Positions 1-18,600 of a stretch of 64,000 nt of DNA are shown piece by piece. Below the pieces are notes generated by a model, which saw only the letters and a list, made by a program, of their open reading frames with translations, searched no databases and was not told the origin of the DNA. This DNA comes from Patiria pectinifera. Lineage: Eukaryota > Echinodermata > Asteroidea > Valvatida > Asterinidae. Positions within the stretch are counted from its first letter, which is position 1; each line of letters starts with the position of its first letter. The stretch spans positions 14,092,643-14,156,642 of the forward strand of contig CM057140.1 of NCBI GenBank assembly GCA_029964075.1. The letters run 5' to 3'. The translations under genes and the position numbers were made by a program.

Positions 1-4936
<4,936 letters not shown>

Positions 4937-6880
4937 GATAGATAAACCGCTGCAGTTGGGTGGAGAGATGGACTGTTGCCAACACTAAGCAGCAACGATA
5001 CTTTGAAACTCAAAAATGTTGGGCTGGAATTATAGCCTCTTAATTCACAATGAAGTCAATAAATAATTTAGACTTCAAATGAAGTTGATTTTTTTGGTCC
5101 ACTTGAGGTTTTTCCTGTTCAGCCGCCATATTTGTCCGTTTCTTGGAATAAACAACGCTTGCGTGTGACGTATTTCCACCACTGACTCTGTGGTCATGCC
5201 AGCTGGTCTGGTGATTGAACCACAGCACTGTCAACTATGTAGTTGAGCAAACATGCTGACAAACTAGTGTTAGCAGAAACTTGTTAGCGTTTGAACATGC
5301 AGCAAGCGATACGAGATAGACAGCAACAATTTAACAACAGCAACACTAGCAGCAGCAGCAGCAAAAATAGTGTGAAATACTTCAGTAAGAGTTGGCAAGT
5401 TGTACTTGCAACAGCAAGAACAGTCGAAACAGCAGCAGCAAAAATGATCAACAGATGTCGTAGCAAAAACTAAAATTGCTTCGGTAATAGTAGACTTAAG
5501 TCTGTAAAAAGAGTGTTGTACGTGGAACGGGGGAAGCAACAGTAGCAGCAGCAACATGGGCATTAAGAGATAACATTTACATGGTTGGCTAAATAGTCCG
5601 TAATTGCAGCAACGCATTTCATAAAAGTCTCACAAACAAAAGTAACTAAAAAGAAAAAGGAAATTAAATTCAGGTTTGTCAAAAAAATAGGGGTGTACTA
5701 GCAGTGACAATTAGGACTCCTGTAAAATTCCTCAGAAGCAAGTTTTTGGGTTATCTTTCTTTGTCTTTTGTTTTGTCGAATAGTAACTAACATTTATTTT
5801 CGTAAGTTTTCTTTAATGTTGTGCATTATGAAGCATTTCGGGTTGTAAAGTGCATCTGAGATCACAAAGAAGAACAAAAGACAACAAAATGTATGGGCAC
5901 TGTAAATGGTTACTATAATTTATTTTATAATACATGTTGCCTTTACAAATTATCATTTAACATTGTTAAGTAGCTTGGGATTTTCTCCTTTTTTTGGAGA
6001 AAGTTTCCAACATTTTCTTTGTGTACTGCAAAAAAAGTGAACTATCACCGTGTAATAAAATATCAAGAAAAGTTACAGTTCATTTGTAAATTGAATTTCT
6101 ATTCACCAAAAAAACCTTTGTAAACGACCCTCAAAATCCATTATTTCAATGCCTGCTCATTTGTGGTTTAAATTTGTACAAAAACCACAGAGTGTTCTTT
6201 CCAAAACAGTGAACATTTTATATTTTGCTGTCAATTTTATCAATGCATTGAAATAGAAATTGTCAAAAATTGACAAAACTTTTCTTTGGAAATGTAAACC
6301 AGCATGTGGCAGTTTCCAGCAAAAATGATGACATTTAATAGGATTATTTACTCTAAATTTTACACAGAAAATAAAATTACTCTCTTTACACAGAAAAAAA
6401 AGGCATTTCGATACATTTTTTGCAATATTTGTTGAAGTGTAAAGTTTAAAGAGAATTTAACTTAAAAAAATGAGATAAATATAGTTTGAACTCTCAAGGA
6501 AATAACATAAAATAACCCAACAACAGGTGAAAATAAAATCTAAACTTACTTAAATTCTTAAAGAAAATATTTTACTCCATTGTACCTCAATCATTCCATC
6601 AGACTTAAAGTGGCATCCATCTTCACATTCCATTCAGCATAATATTGTCTCTTACAACGTGATTTAAGATGCACCATGTTACCTATTCAACAGTATTAAT
6701 GAGGCAACTGGTACCCAGCAACCACTTATGATTCTTAGTAGTCTGAATGCACACTTCATGACGGTGTACCAACTGGTCTAGCTCCCCGTCTCCTTCCACC
6801 TCTGTAGTCAACACTCTGCAGTGATGTCACCAGTTTTTGCGTGGTTGGCAGTCGGTTTATCGGTTACCAGTGAACTGACC
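4937..6880. other. Convergent intergenic region / 3' UTRs of CDK8 and ASCC3
   Basis: AT-rich sequence between the CDK8 stop and the ASCC3 stop. A CAG/CAA-rich simple repeat at about 5290-5560 creates short Gln- or Leu-rich open frames on both strands that are not genes. AATAAA-type signals occur on the + strand (for example about 5058, 5144 and 6055) and their reverse complement on the - strand (for example about 5935). I cannot tell which poly(A) sites are used. Confidence 0.6.
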
Positions 6881-9800
6881 TCACTCTTGGAAGTGGTCAA
6901 CCAATTGGTCTAGTTCCCCGTCTTCTAGTGCCACCTCCGTGTTGAACTGTGCAGTGATGTCTGCTTCTTGTACGTCCAGGCACACACTGTACTGTTGGTC
7001 CATTCCTAAGTAGCAGTCGCTCATGATATACAAGGCGTAGATCACACGTCCTATGGGTGCCAACAATTGTTAATCTTCAGTGTTGAAATGGTTGGTCACA
7101 TGTTAATCACATGTAAATCATATGCAAATCCCATGTTTATCACAAGTCAATCATATTTTATTCACATGTCAATCACAAGTTAACCATCACATGTCATCAC
7201 ATGTCAATCACAAGTTAACCATCAGTTAAATCACAAGTCAATCACATGTCAATCACAAGTCAAGCACGGGTTAAATCGCTACAAGCCAAAGTCTAGTACC
7301 CCGCCTACCTGTGGTCTCCGGCGTGTAGAAAGCCAACTGGACAACGTTGCGTCCCCTCACGTAGCCAATCCGCTTCAAGGCCAGCAACTCTTTGCTCTCC
7401 AGGTCCCCTAAGACGATAAACCAACCCTCGTGTTTGGACTTGGGGAAGCGGGGGGCGTGACACTTTGTGTCACCCTGGTATAAATTTAAAAAAATAGAAT
7501 GAGGTATAAGAAAGTAGGTGTGGTCAAAGGTGGACCACACCCTGATTTGATGTTGTGAGGAGAACTGACTTGGAAAGGAAAAATACAAAAAGCATCACAA
7601 TCTTTGGATCTTGAGGGCGTGGTCAACAATGGACCACGCCCTTATTTGATGTTGAGATGAAAAATGACTTGGAAAGGAAAAATTTTTAAAAAAGCATGAG
7701 AATCTGTGGATCTTTAGGGCATGGTCAACAATGGACCACGCCCTTATTTGACGTTGAGATGAGAACACACTTGGACAGAAAAATGACAAAAAGAATCTTA
7801 TTATCTAGAGGGCGGGGTCAATGACAGACCACGCCCATCATTAAAGCAAAAAGGATATTGTGGAGTAGTGTTTGCTCCAGCCTACCTGATGTTGTCTGTG
7901 TAGTCTCCTCAAGTCAACCTGCAGCACGTACTCTTGATCAGCATGGACAGGGAGGTAGTCACAGTCTTTTGGAAGACCAGCTGAACAAAACAAAAACACA
8001 ATTCAGTTGCGTGGCATTTTGGCGGGTTTCCCATTTCTGCTAAGCTGGTATTTTCTGTGCCATGAAACTGGCTCACGGGAAAAAAACTTCTGAGCCCAAT
8101 TTTACGAAGAAAAAGTGCTTAGTAAATTTACGCGCTAAGAAAAAAATGAGCTGGGTACCAGTCACAAGCAATAGACATTGTATGACATTTTGGCTGGTTT
8201 CCATTTTTTGCTAAGCCAGTATGTTCTGTGCTGAGCAGCTCTAGGTAATTGGAGTGAGGTCTTACTGATGTGCGTTGTCGGCAAGGGTCTTTCCTCTTCT
8301 TCGCCCCCGTCAGCCCACCAGCCGCAGACGCTCAGCTTGGGTTGAATCACGGGAAGCTTCTGGATCACTTTCCATATCTATACGGCAATGGTAAAAGGTA
8401 TTAGGGGCATTAAAAAAAAACAGTCATACAGATAGACAGACAGCTCAACCAACCAACTGCCTGACCGATACAGAAGGGGCAAGATGGACAAACAGCCCGC
8501 CAGACTAACGGAGACAAACAGATGGAGAGCCCGACCAACCGACAGACACAGGAACGAAAGGCACCATTTGTGAAACACAAATCAACAACCCTGGTAACAA
8601 AAATGTGGTCTTTTTGCTTTTGTTAATTAGTTTTCAAAGATTCTACTTGAAAAAAAAAGGATAGGAATAATTTTTGAATATCAGACACTGCATTGATGGA
8701 GCGTGAATTTTTACTTGGTTTTGTTCAGGGCACTGAAAATAAAGACTAGTGTCAATGAGTACAGCAGAGAATGATTGTGAGTTATTACACTATTCATTTT
8801 CATTCTGCGGACCAGTTATGAATAGTGGTGGCATAGGTGGCTTGTGCGTAAAGCGCTCGCCTCTCACCAAGGTGACCACCACCGCAGTTCGAATCCTGGC
8901 GATCATGTGTGAGGTGTACGTTCGTTTTGTTCTCTCTTTTTTGGGTTTCTCTTTTTTCTCCTCCTTTCCTCTCTTTCCTCCCTCAAAAAAAAAGAATCAA
9001 ACACTTCTCCTCTCCGTGGTCATATATGTCATCGATGTGGCGTGCGCGGCATGTGCTAAGTGCGCTTTGGCGGCCCGACCCCCGACCCCGCCAGCCAGCC
9101 AAATTCAGCTCAATTCAGGATGATTAGCCTCCCAAATTATTATTATTATTAAATAGTTAACTCACCTCTTCAAGTTGCCCATCTGATACCTCTGGGGTTA
9201 GCATCCTGTGCAGGGTAGATCTGTTTCCTCGGCACACTGCTAGGAGCTCTGGCAAACTTTGGATTGGATTGGTTTTCTTGCCTTTAGTTGGGGGTCTGTA
9301 AGCCAAACAAAAATAGTTCATTTTTCAAACTTTTCTCACTGCACTTTCAAGTGGCTACAAAGTGAACTTTGAGAACTTGTCTACTTACTTGAAACAGTGA
9401 AGGATGTTGTGCTCCACGTGGGGCAGGGTCAGTAATGCGTTGTCGTGCAGCCAGCGTCCCTGCAGCGTCATCTGTACCAGGTTCATGACACGTAGGGCCG
9501 TGGCAAGCCAGCCCTGGTCAGCCGAAACGTCAATCATTGCCTGAAGAGAAAGACGGAAAGAGAATTTTGTCAGTTATGATGTACTGTGGTGTTAGAGGGA
9601 TGGGTGTTGCCGTGGAAAACCCCAATTGAGCTTTCTGTTGGCAAAATTATTGTTGGTCATCATAATATTGAGACATTTGCGACATGAGGGGTACCAGTTT
9701 GGGAACGGTATTTTTGGTCTAAAGAATTGGAAAGCGTTTAGAATATTGTACAACAGTGCTGCCATGAAGCGCCACCTAGTGTCAGAGTTTGTTTATTCTC

Positions 9801-12692
9801 GTCGGCTGTTAACAGCGCCCCCTGTTGTCAGATGAAGATGCCTGCCCTTTTACCTGCATGATTCGTATGGACTGGTCGAGCACGGATTTCAGGTCCGTGG
9901 AGTAGTCGCTGGAGGGTAAGGATTGTCGCTCGTAGTGGGCCTGTAGGAGTAGGTGGGCCTTGGTGTGGGGGCTGTCGAAGGAGTGAGGGTTGACCTCCAA
10001 TGGGAGCTTCTTGGCAAGGTCGCTGTGGAGAATACAAAACAGTGGGTTTACTTATTGGAAGCGAATGGTAGGAGGAATCATTTAAGTAAAATGAAACTGG
10101 ATGGACAATAGATGATAAATATAAGCAAAAATATATAATGGATATGAAAAAATAAATAATAATGATTCCACTGTTTGTTGACGACTAGTGGATTGATTAA
10201 AAATTGTATACAAAAAAAACATGCTCGATAATTATTTTACAATTTTATACTGTAAACAAATGTGTTAGACATTCGTGTTTGACCTTGAAGGTGTACACAC
10301 AAATCTTGCAAACATTTTCACAAAAAGGTTGCTTTGTTTTATAAAGAAAAACAAACCAAGAAACTGTACTTTTTGAAGTGTTTTTTTTTTATTTTTTAAA
10401 AGCTTCGACATTTCCAGGCTGTTCAGGAATGGAGTTATTAAAAGTTAACCAGTTATTAAAAATATGAAAAGTTCAAATGTGGCCTCTGACCTATTGATGC
10501 CGTCTTCGTTGTGTCTGACCGGCAGCATCTCATACTCATGGGCATCCTGGGGGAAAAAAACACGTAAATTATTTTTTTCATTTAATTATTCTGCTTTTCC
10601 TATAACTTTTCCATTCAAATATTTGTCATCATGATCCTCTCTTCCTAGGTGCTTTTGTAGAACTTCCAGCTCTCGTAAAAAAAAAAGCCTCCCACTTAAC
10701 ATAGGATAAGTACTGTGGACCCGATTGTATTTGTCTTTGCAACAAATCCTGTGGCAAAAAAACACTTTCAGAAAGCACGGTTAAGGAATTTGCTTGTGGA
10801 GGGAACATAAAAGTGGCCGAAAGTTACAAGAGGACAAAAATCAACAGTACTTTTTATTGGGCTTGCTCTTTTAGGACCACGGAGCAAAAAGGGTTTTACA
10901 ACATAAAGCCAAAAAAAAAAGTCTCCGGTTTCTGGTATGCGCGCGTGTCGCCGTAGCCATGCGCGTCGGCAAAATGAAAAAGTTTTTTTTCTAATGAAAG
11001 ATGATGTCTCAAAACAGCCAAACTCACTGGTTTGACTGGAATCCTGCTGCTGCACAATTTTAACGTGTTTTAATATGGGGTTATGATCGAGAATAAGCTT
11101 TATGTGGCCTCTCTGGACTCCCATATATTTGCACTAAGTTTAGTCGGGCACCATTTGCAGTCATCAGCCGACATTTGAAGCAAAAAAAAACAGGTAAAAA
11201 AAAAAAGCCGCGTCGCCGCACCACTTTTTGGGCAAGCTCCATACCAGAAACCGGAGACCTTTTTTTTGGCCTAAAGTAATGGAGGACTGGATTTGAGTGA
11301 CGTACAGAGAGTACGGAGATGAGCTCTGGCAGGCTGGTATCGGGGCCGAGGGAATCTCTGAACATGCGGACTGACTGGTGATGGAGGTAGTAGAAGGAGC
11401 ATATACGGCCCAGAGTCAGGGGCTCGATGGTGCGGTTATCCTGACAGGAAAAACAAGAAGGAAGGTCATTATTGGAGATTTGTTTTGACAATTTGAACAG
11501 TTTTTATGGCGGCAAAAAAGGTGGTCATTTCTGTTTTAGCCTCTGAAGAAGAACTTGCTAAGTTCGCAACGTCAGGCCACACTAATTTTTAGATTTAGTT
11601 TTTATGGTCATGCACAAAACGTCTGTAATTTACAGCTATCTGTTGTTACTTTTGATTTGGAATTTTTGTAGATCAATTTTTTGTTTGTTTTTTTTTGGGT
11701 GGGGGGAGGGATTAATCTGAACTTATCTTTTCCATGATGTGACCAATGTTTAAGAGGTGATTATCAAACGTTTTGAAATGAAATGGGGAGGGGGACAATA
11801 TTTTGTTAAATAAGGCTTGGGAAATTAGTTTTGTCGCTTGGGTACAATTAAAAGGAAAACAAAAGTTTTATAGTGTAAGAAAATTGGCAGATTTTTTTTT
11901 TTGAACTTTTTTTATTTTTTATTTTTTTTATTTTCGGAAATAATTTAAAAGTCCAATACTTCAGTGTGGGGGGAGGGGGGTGTCAACATACAGAATGGCG
12001 GAAGACGAACTGAAATTCAAATAAGTAAAAAGAGAAAAAGTATCCGTAACCCCCTTTCTAATTTTTCCGACTGCGTACCTCTCCGATAGCCAGACAGTAG
12101 CAGTTCTCCAGCTCCAGCAAAGCTCTCTCCACAAGGAAGGATAAGTACTTGTTGATGCTTGAATGGTCCGTCTCCTCCAACTTGTAATAACTTGAAAGAA
12201 AGAACAATAACAGAAATGACGGAAATTACAAAAATAGCCTGGTTTTAAGCACAAGCCGAATTTTGTGCAATACTTAGCAGGAAATATACTTAGCACCTGC
12301 TAAGCAACAATGATCAGGGAACCAGTCACAGGTATTAAATAAAACACGTTTTGGCTGGTAACTTTTTTTGCTGAGCAAATATTTCCGTGCTTAGCAAATT
12401 TGGCCGAAATCTTAGATATGCAAAGTTGTGACAACGATGCCACTGGGTTCACTGTCTTATAACTTTTCAAAGACAAGAGAAAAATGTCTGTGCCCAGAGC
12501 ACTGCAATGTGTCAAATGAAACCAACGGGTTGACATTGAATGATTGTTGTTTATTTCTCGAGGTACCTGGGGTTCATGACAAGTCGTCTGAAGAAGTACG
12601 TCCAGGTGATGTAGTCCATGGCGTCTTGCTTGGATGAGATGGTTCCAGCGACAATCTCGGCATTGAGATGTTCTGCCAGAACATCTAGCAAA
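6881..12692 (-). CDS. ASCC3: ASCC3 exons 33-43: second Sec63 unit and C-terminus
   Basis: Exons: 12567-12692, 12079-12190, 11306-11440, 10491-10546, 9854-10022, 9389-9540, 9166-9295, 8266-8377, 7886-7980, 7309-7474, 6881-7050. They encode [13 protein letters not shown], the winged-helix/Sec63 helical part ([19 protein letters not shown]), and the terminal immunoglobulin-like fold with [14 protein letters not shown]. The stop is TGA (complement at 6881-6883). Exon 33 is separated from exon 32 by a 7-kb intron carrying three antisense GPCR genes. Confidence 0.93.
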
Positions 12693-15600
12693 CTTGGAAG
12701 GAGAAAAAACACAAACATGAATGCAATGTAATAAACACAAAAGATGTCAATATTAGCATAATTGTGTACCTTGAAAAAAGAGAGGCTTGACGAGTCGAAC
12801 TAGACTTAAACAGCCACTGACTCAATCAGTCATTCAATCAATCAGTCAGTCATTGACTCGGTCATTGACTCAGCCAGGCAAATGCCCAAATACAAACTGC
12901 AAAATAACATCAACACAATCTTTAACTGACATGTCTACATCTTGCACAAATTAGTGCTGTTTATGTTAGAGTGTCCTTGTGTCCTGAATTATATTGTACC
13001 AAAGAAATAATTTCATTGAGGCAATTTTACAGATTTCGTATTCTCTAGAATTCTGAAAAAGTCTGTTTAAATTTTCTGGGGTTTTATGGGAACTCAGAAG
13101 TTTCAAACATGCACACATGGGGTAACTCAAATTAGACCACATCGTTGCATTGTCGCTGCAAAAAAATGCCATATTGTAGTTTACTCTTGGTGAAACACAA
13201 TATACTGATTGGAGCTATTGTAATTTATTGGGTCAGTTTTGTGGTTGATTAAGCAATGCAATCTAAGGTTAGATCTCGAAAGAAGACAAAATTGTTAATA
13301 TCCGTTCTGCAATTGAGAGCCATTCACAGGCCACCGGGCAATTGATTGCAAGAAAACTGTGAATAGCCAGACCAGTTAATTAAGACAAAATGGGGGATGA
13401 CTGAAAGCTGCGTTACCATGGGAACAAGATATTATTGTTCCGTATAACTGTAAACAATGGATCATAAATAAGCAGCCCGGAAGCACAATCAATACAAGGG
13501 CCGGGGGGGGGGGGGGGGGAAAGGATAATAGCAGTGACGTAAGCCGAGATGGTCAACCACTTTGTTAAAGAGGCAACAAGTGACAGACCAAGACAGTGAA
13601 AACAAGAGACTACAATTTTTGCAGTACAGAACGCTTTGTAAATGTGGTGAGATAAACTGACAGCACGTACACAGCACGTACCTCTGGAAACTTACAACAA
13701 AATCTGCTGTACGACAAACCATCCAACATGAATCCAAAACGAGCTCATGCAACCAAGCTGACGAATGAATCACTAATACCTCATCTGGATCTGCACGATG
13801 AGCCAATATCACCGTACGAGGTTTCCGTCGGCGTTTTATCAGCTCTGACGGTTGTTTTGATTCTGACTCTTAACCTGATATGCCTGGTGGTGCTCCGTCG
13901 CGCCAGCGGTATTCAAGAAACGACCAAGGTGTTCATGGCTTCGCTCACCGTGTCCGACATCTGCATCGGGCTGTTCTGGGTGCTCCCAGAGCTGACACAA
14001 CATTTCACCAGGGAGTGGGTGCTGGGTGAATTTCTGTGCACCGCCTGGGGCGTCTCATCACCATTCTTTGACGCGATGAGCGTCTTGTCACTCATGCTTC
14101 TCACAATGGATCGCTTTGTCGCCATTATTTACTCGCTGCGTTATCCAACACTGATGACTTTGAAGCGAGCAAAGATAATCGTCGCTATCACGTGGACCCT
14201 GACTTTGACCATTTTAATAACTGTATTTGGCATCTTTTTCAGGAATTTTGTAACACTGATCCATCCTCCCCAATGTCTGAGCCCCTTATGCGAATTTTGT
14301 CCGCTCCTTGTGATGTCTCTAATGGCAATCTCTTTCATAATCATCTGCATCCTCTATGTCTACATTCTTAAGGTTGCACGCCAGCAGGCGCGCCGCATCG
14401 CCGCCCAGAATCAGATCAGCATTGCCTGGGGTGATCAGAACGCTCCACAGAGAGTCAGCACAAAGTCGGCTACCACGGTGTTCATCATAACCATGACGGT
14501 CTTCATATGCTGGGCCCCGACTATCATCAATATTGTGATTGCTCCAATCATTTTTGATCTGTTTCCCATAAATCTGACCTTGATGTCCAGCTTGATCTTT
14601 TTCACCAACAGTTGGCTGAATGTCGTCATCTACTACCTGAGGAACAGGGAGCTTCGGCAAGCCCTGCACGAATTGGTAGCTTCGTGCTTTCGCCGGCGAT
14701 TCTAATGAAAACTCTCGTAAAATTCTCTATTAAATTCCCAGCAGGAATGAAGTCAAAGCATCGTTCAAACTTTCAAAACTATCTAAACTGCTCTAGATGG
14801 TCACAATATGGCTGAAGCAGCGTCAACTTTGGCCGATGAGACCAATGTTGGATATAAGACCAAAATTTCATTTCTAACTAGAGAATCATATGACAACACT
14901 TTGAAAAAGTGTAGGTGAAATGGAAATATTCAGCAGTGCCGTTTGACTGTAAATATCTGACAGTAATTGTATTTCAAGTAAGATATTCTTTTAATTAATT
15001 GTCAACAAAGTAAACCATATCCAGTTTCCTTTTTTTCCTCAAAGATTGCGTCAGTGATTTCCTCCCTAAAAAAACAGTGTCAGTAACCCTTGCATTTCCC
15101 TGTACACTACTATTTTATTGACAGTCGAACACAGTACTTTATGGACTCTGTGCATGAACAGTAGAGGGCGCTATTTGACCACCCACAAGTGCTTAATGCT
15201 CACACAGTCTATTCCTAGTGAAATACGTCCAAAACTGCGGCCACTGTATTTGATTAGGTCGGTTTTGCGGTTGGTTAAGCAACATAACGGAACGGATCAA
15301 ATATAACGAAGAGGAAACTAATATCCGTTCCGCAATTGAAAGTCATCCATGTATGATGATCGGACAAATCAATCAATAGAGAAATTATGAGCCGCCGGTC
15401 CAGTTAATTAAGGCAACTGCTTGAAGAGTGAAAGTTGAGTTGGCATGGGAACAGGATGCCTTTTCTGAGATATGAATAGGCAACGTCAGCGAATCGATGA
15501 GGAGGGGGAAAAAAAACCAATAGTGACGATTGTAAAGATGACCAACCACTTCATCACGTTGCGAGGCCAGTGACGATGCTACACAATGAGCCACGGTATG

Positions 15601-18600
15601 AAAACGAGAGAAATCAACTTGCAGCCGTTGAAAATGATGTGCAGTGAAAAGCAAGCAGCACAACTTGTAAGCCAGTAGACCTGCGTGGCGAGATAAACTG
15701 ACGACACTGACACAGCAAGTATCTCTGTAAATTTAAAACAAAACCTCCTGTTGTTCAACCAAAGCACCAAACATGCATCCACATTGTGTTGATATGGCTG
15801 TGTTGTTGAACGAGGAGCCATTATCTCAACTGGACCCGTACGAATTTGCCGTCAGCGTTTTGACGGCCCTGACGGTCGTGTTGATTCTGATTCTCAACCC
15901 GATATGCCTTGTGGTGCTCCATCGCGCCAGCGGCATCCAAGAAACGACCAAGGTGTTCATGGCTTCGCTCACCGTGTCCGACATCTGCATCGGGCTGTTC
16001 TGGGTGCTCCCTGAGCTGACGGCACAATTCGCCGGGGAGTGGGTGCTGGGTGCATTTCTGTGCACCGTCTGGGGCATTTCCTCGACATGTTTTATGACGC
16101 TGAGTATCTTGTCTCTTCTCCTCCTAACTGGGGATCGCTTTGTCGCCATCGTTTACTCACTGCGCTATCCGACACTGATGACTTTGAAGAAAGCGAAGTT
16201 ATTCGTCGCCATCACTTGGATCCTGACTATGACAGTTTTCATAATTGTATTTGGAATTGCTTTCCCGAGTACCTTATCCACAGAAGGTCCTGCTGACCAC
16301 TGTGGTTTCTCCTCGTGTGAAATTTGCTCACTCTCAATGATGTCTCTAATGGCAATTTCCCTTGTGACAATTTTCATCCTCTACACGTACATTCTTAAGG
16401 TTGCACGCCAGCAGGCACGCCGCATCGCCGCCCAGAATCAGACCAGCATTGCCTGGGGTGATCAGAACGCTCCGCAGAGAGTCAGCACCAAGTCGGCTAC
16501 CACGGTGTTTATCATAACCATGACGGTCTTCATATGCTGGGCCCCGACTATCATCAACCTTGTGATGGCCCCAATCTTTGCTGAGGTGCTACCCCTAAAT
16601 TTCACCTTGATATCCAGCTTGATCCTCTTCACCAACAGCTGGCTGAATGTGGTCATTTACTACCTGAGGAACAGGGAGCTTCGGCAAGCCCTGCACGAAT
16701 TGGTAGCTTCGTGCTTTCGCCGGCAATTCTAATGAAACTCTCATAAAAATCCACCCTTAACTGTCCCAGCAGGAATGAAGTCAAAGCATCGTTCAAACTT
16801 TCAAAACTATCTGAAGTGAACTATTCTTGATGGTCATAATATGGCCGAAGCAGCATCAACTTTGGCCGATGAGACCAATGTTAGATATACATGTACTCAA
16901 AGACACAAATTTTATTATCAACTAAAGAATCATACAACTTAAGTAACAACACTTTGGAGAAGTGTAAAACGGAGAGCATTCAGCAGTGCCGTTTGACTGT
17001 AAATATCTGACAATAAATGTATTTCAAGTCAAATAATCTTGGATTTAATTGTCAACAAAGTAAGATTTGAACAAATGTAGACATTTAATTTCTAAGTCAA
17101 GTTTGGAAGTAAATGTTTTTCTAAAGTTTTTGAAGTGATAATGTGAAAGTAGATTTTAAACAAAATTGATATTTAGAAATAAATATTTGTATCAAGCATG
17201 AAACGTGGAAAGAACCAACCATATCCAGTCTCTTTTCTAAGGATTACGTCTGTGATTCCTTTTGAGAAAATACTTTTAGTCAGGCCAAAAAAAATAATAA
17301 GTCGGTCTCTGGTCAGCGCGCGCGTCGATTTTAATCATGCGCGTCAATCTTTTTTTTTTCCCGAAATGTTCCGCGGTAGCTCCAACAGCACCCTCTATTG
17401 CCGCACTTCCTCAATTTTTTTTACCAAAGAGCACCAAGGAATGGGAAATTGCACCAAGGCAAATGATCGAAAGCACCAAGGCAAATTATGGAGGACACCA
17501 ATGTACATGAGGACACCAAAAAAGCAAAATAGTACCCCACCTTGTCTGTACAATCCAAGCTTGAAGAAAAAAAAAAATCAAAAAAAAAAAAAAAATAGCC
17601 GCATCACCGCGTCAATTCCGGAACTTTGGTCTGACCAGAGACCGAATATTTATTTTTTTTGGCCTAAACCTTGAATTTTCCTGTACACTATTTTGTTGAC
17701 AGGCGAATATAGTACTTAATGGACTCTGTGCATGGACATAGAGGGCAGCGTTTGACCACTCACAAGAGGTCATTATTCATGGTGAAACAAACAATCCAAA
17801 ACTGGGGCTAGTACACTGGATTGGGTCAATTTTATGGTTGATTAAGCAACGTTACAACTGAGGTCGCTGGATCTAATGAAGAGGAAATTAATATCCGTTC
17901 TACAATTGAAAGTCATCCGTGGGTGATGATTGGACAAATCGTTTGACAGAAAAATAATGAATGGCCGGTCCAGTCAATTTAGGCGAGTGTTTGGAATATG
18001 AGAGCAGGGTTGGCATGGGAACGGGATAGAGTTTGTTAGACGCTCTGTACAAATTCTTTAAATTAAGTGACCTGGAAGGGCCGACCAAGCAACAGTCAGC
18101 AAAATCGATGAGAAAGGGGGAAAAAACAATAGGGACGTTTGTCAAGATGACCAACCACTGTATCACACTGTGAGGCCGGTGACGATACTGAATAGTCACA
18201 GCAAGTGACGTAACCATGGCAGTGAAAACAAGAGATCACAACTAGCACACGGCGGAAACGATGTGAAATGAAAAGCAATTCAGTAGACCTAGAACTGTCA
18301 GCCATCAGATCTACGCAGTGAGATAAACTGACAACACTGACACAGCGGGAATCTCTGGCAACTTAATCTGTTTAACTTGTACAACCAAACTATCCATCAT
18401 GAGTGCGACAGAACTTGGCCCAATGGAATCAGCCACAGGAGTGCCCGACCAGTTGCAAAAAGACCCAATTCAGGTTCTTATCTACGTGTTAACAACTCTG
18501 GCGGTCGTGCTGATACTGACTCTCAACCCGATATGCCTTGTGGTGCTCCATCGCGCCGGCGGTATCCAAGAAACGACCAAGGTGTTCATGGCTATGCTAA

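Noticed and set aside
5270..5617. Leu/Cys-rich frame (-) and Gln-rich frame (+)
   Set aside because: A CAG/CAA simple repeat in the CDK8-ASCC3 spacer; no splice or homology support.
7081..7275. CRISPR-like array of short repeats
   Set aside because: Units are contiguous 11-bp tandem repeats without unique spacers, in a eukaryotic intron.
13913..16656. Open frames antisense to GPCR 1-2 (also 32085-32411 and 35283-35609), similar between copies
   Set aside because: They are conserved only because the sense-strand receptor DNA is conserved; the sense frame explains the pattern.
17198..17674. 158-codon open frame and its relatives at 30219-30738, alike between two places
   Set aside because: Both lie across copies of the same MITE; the similarity is that of the transposon DNA, with A- and T-runs read as Lys and Phe.
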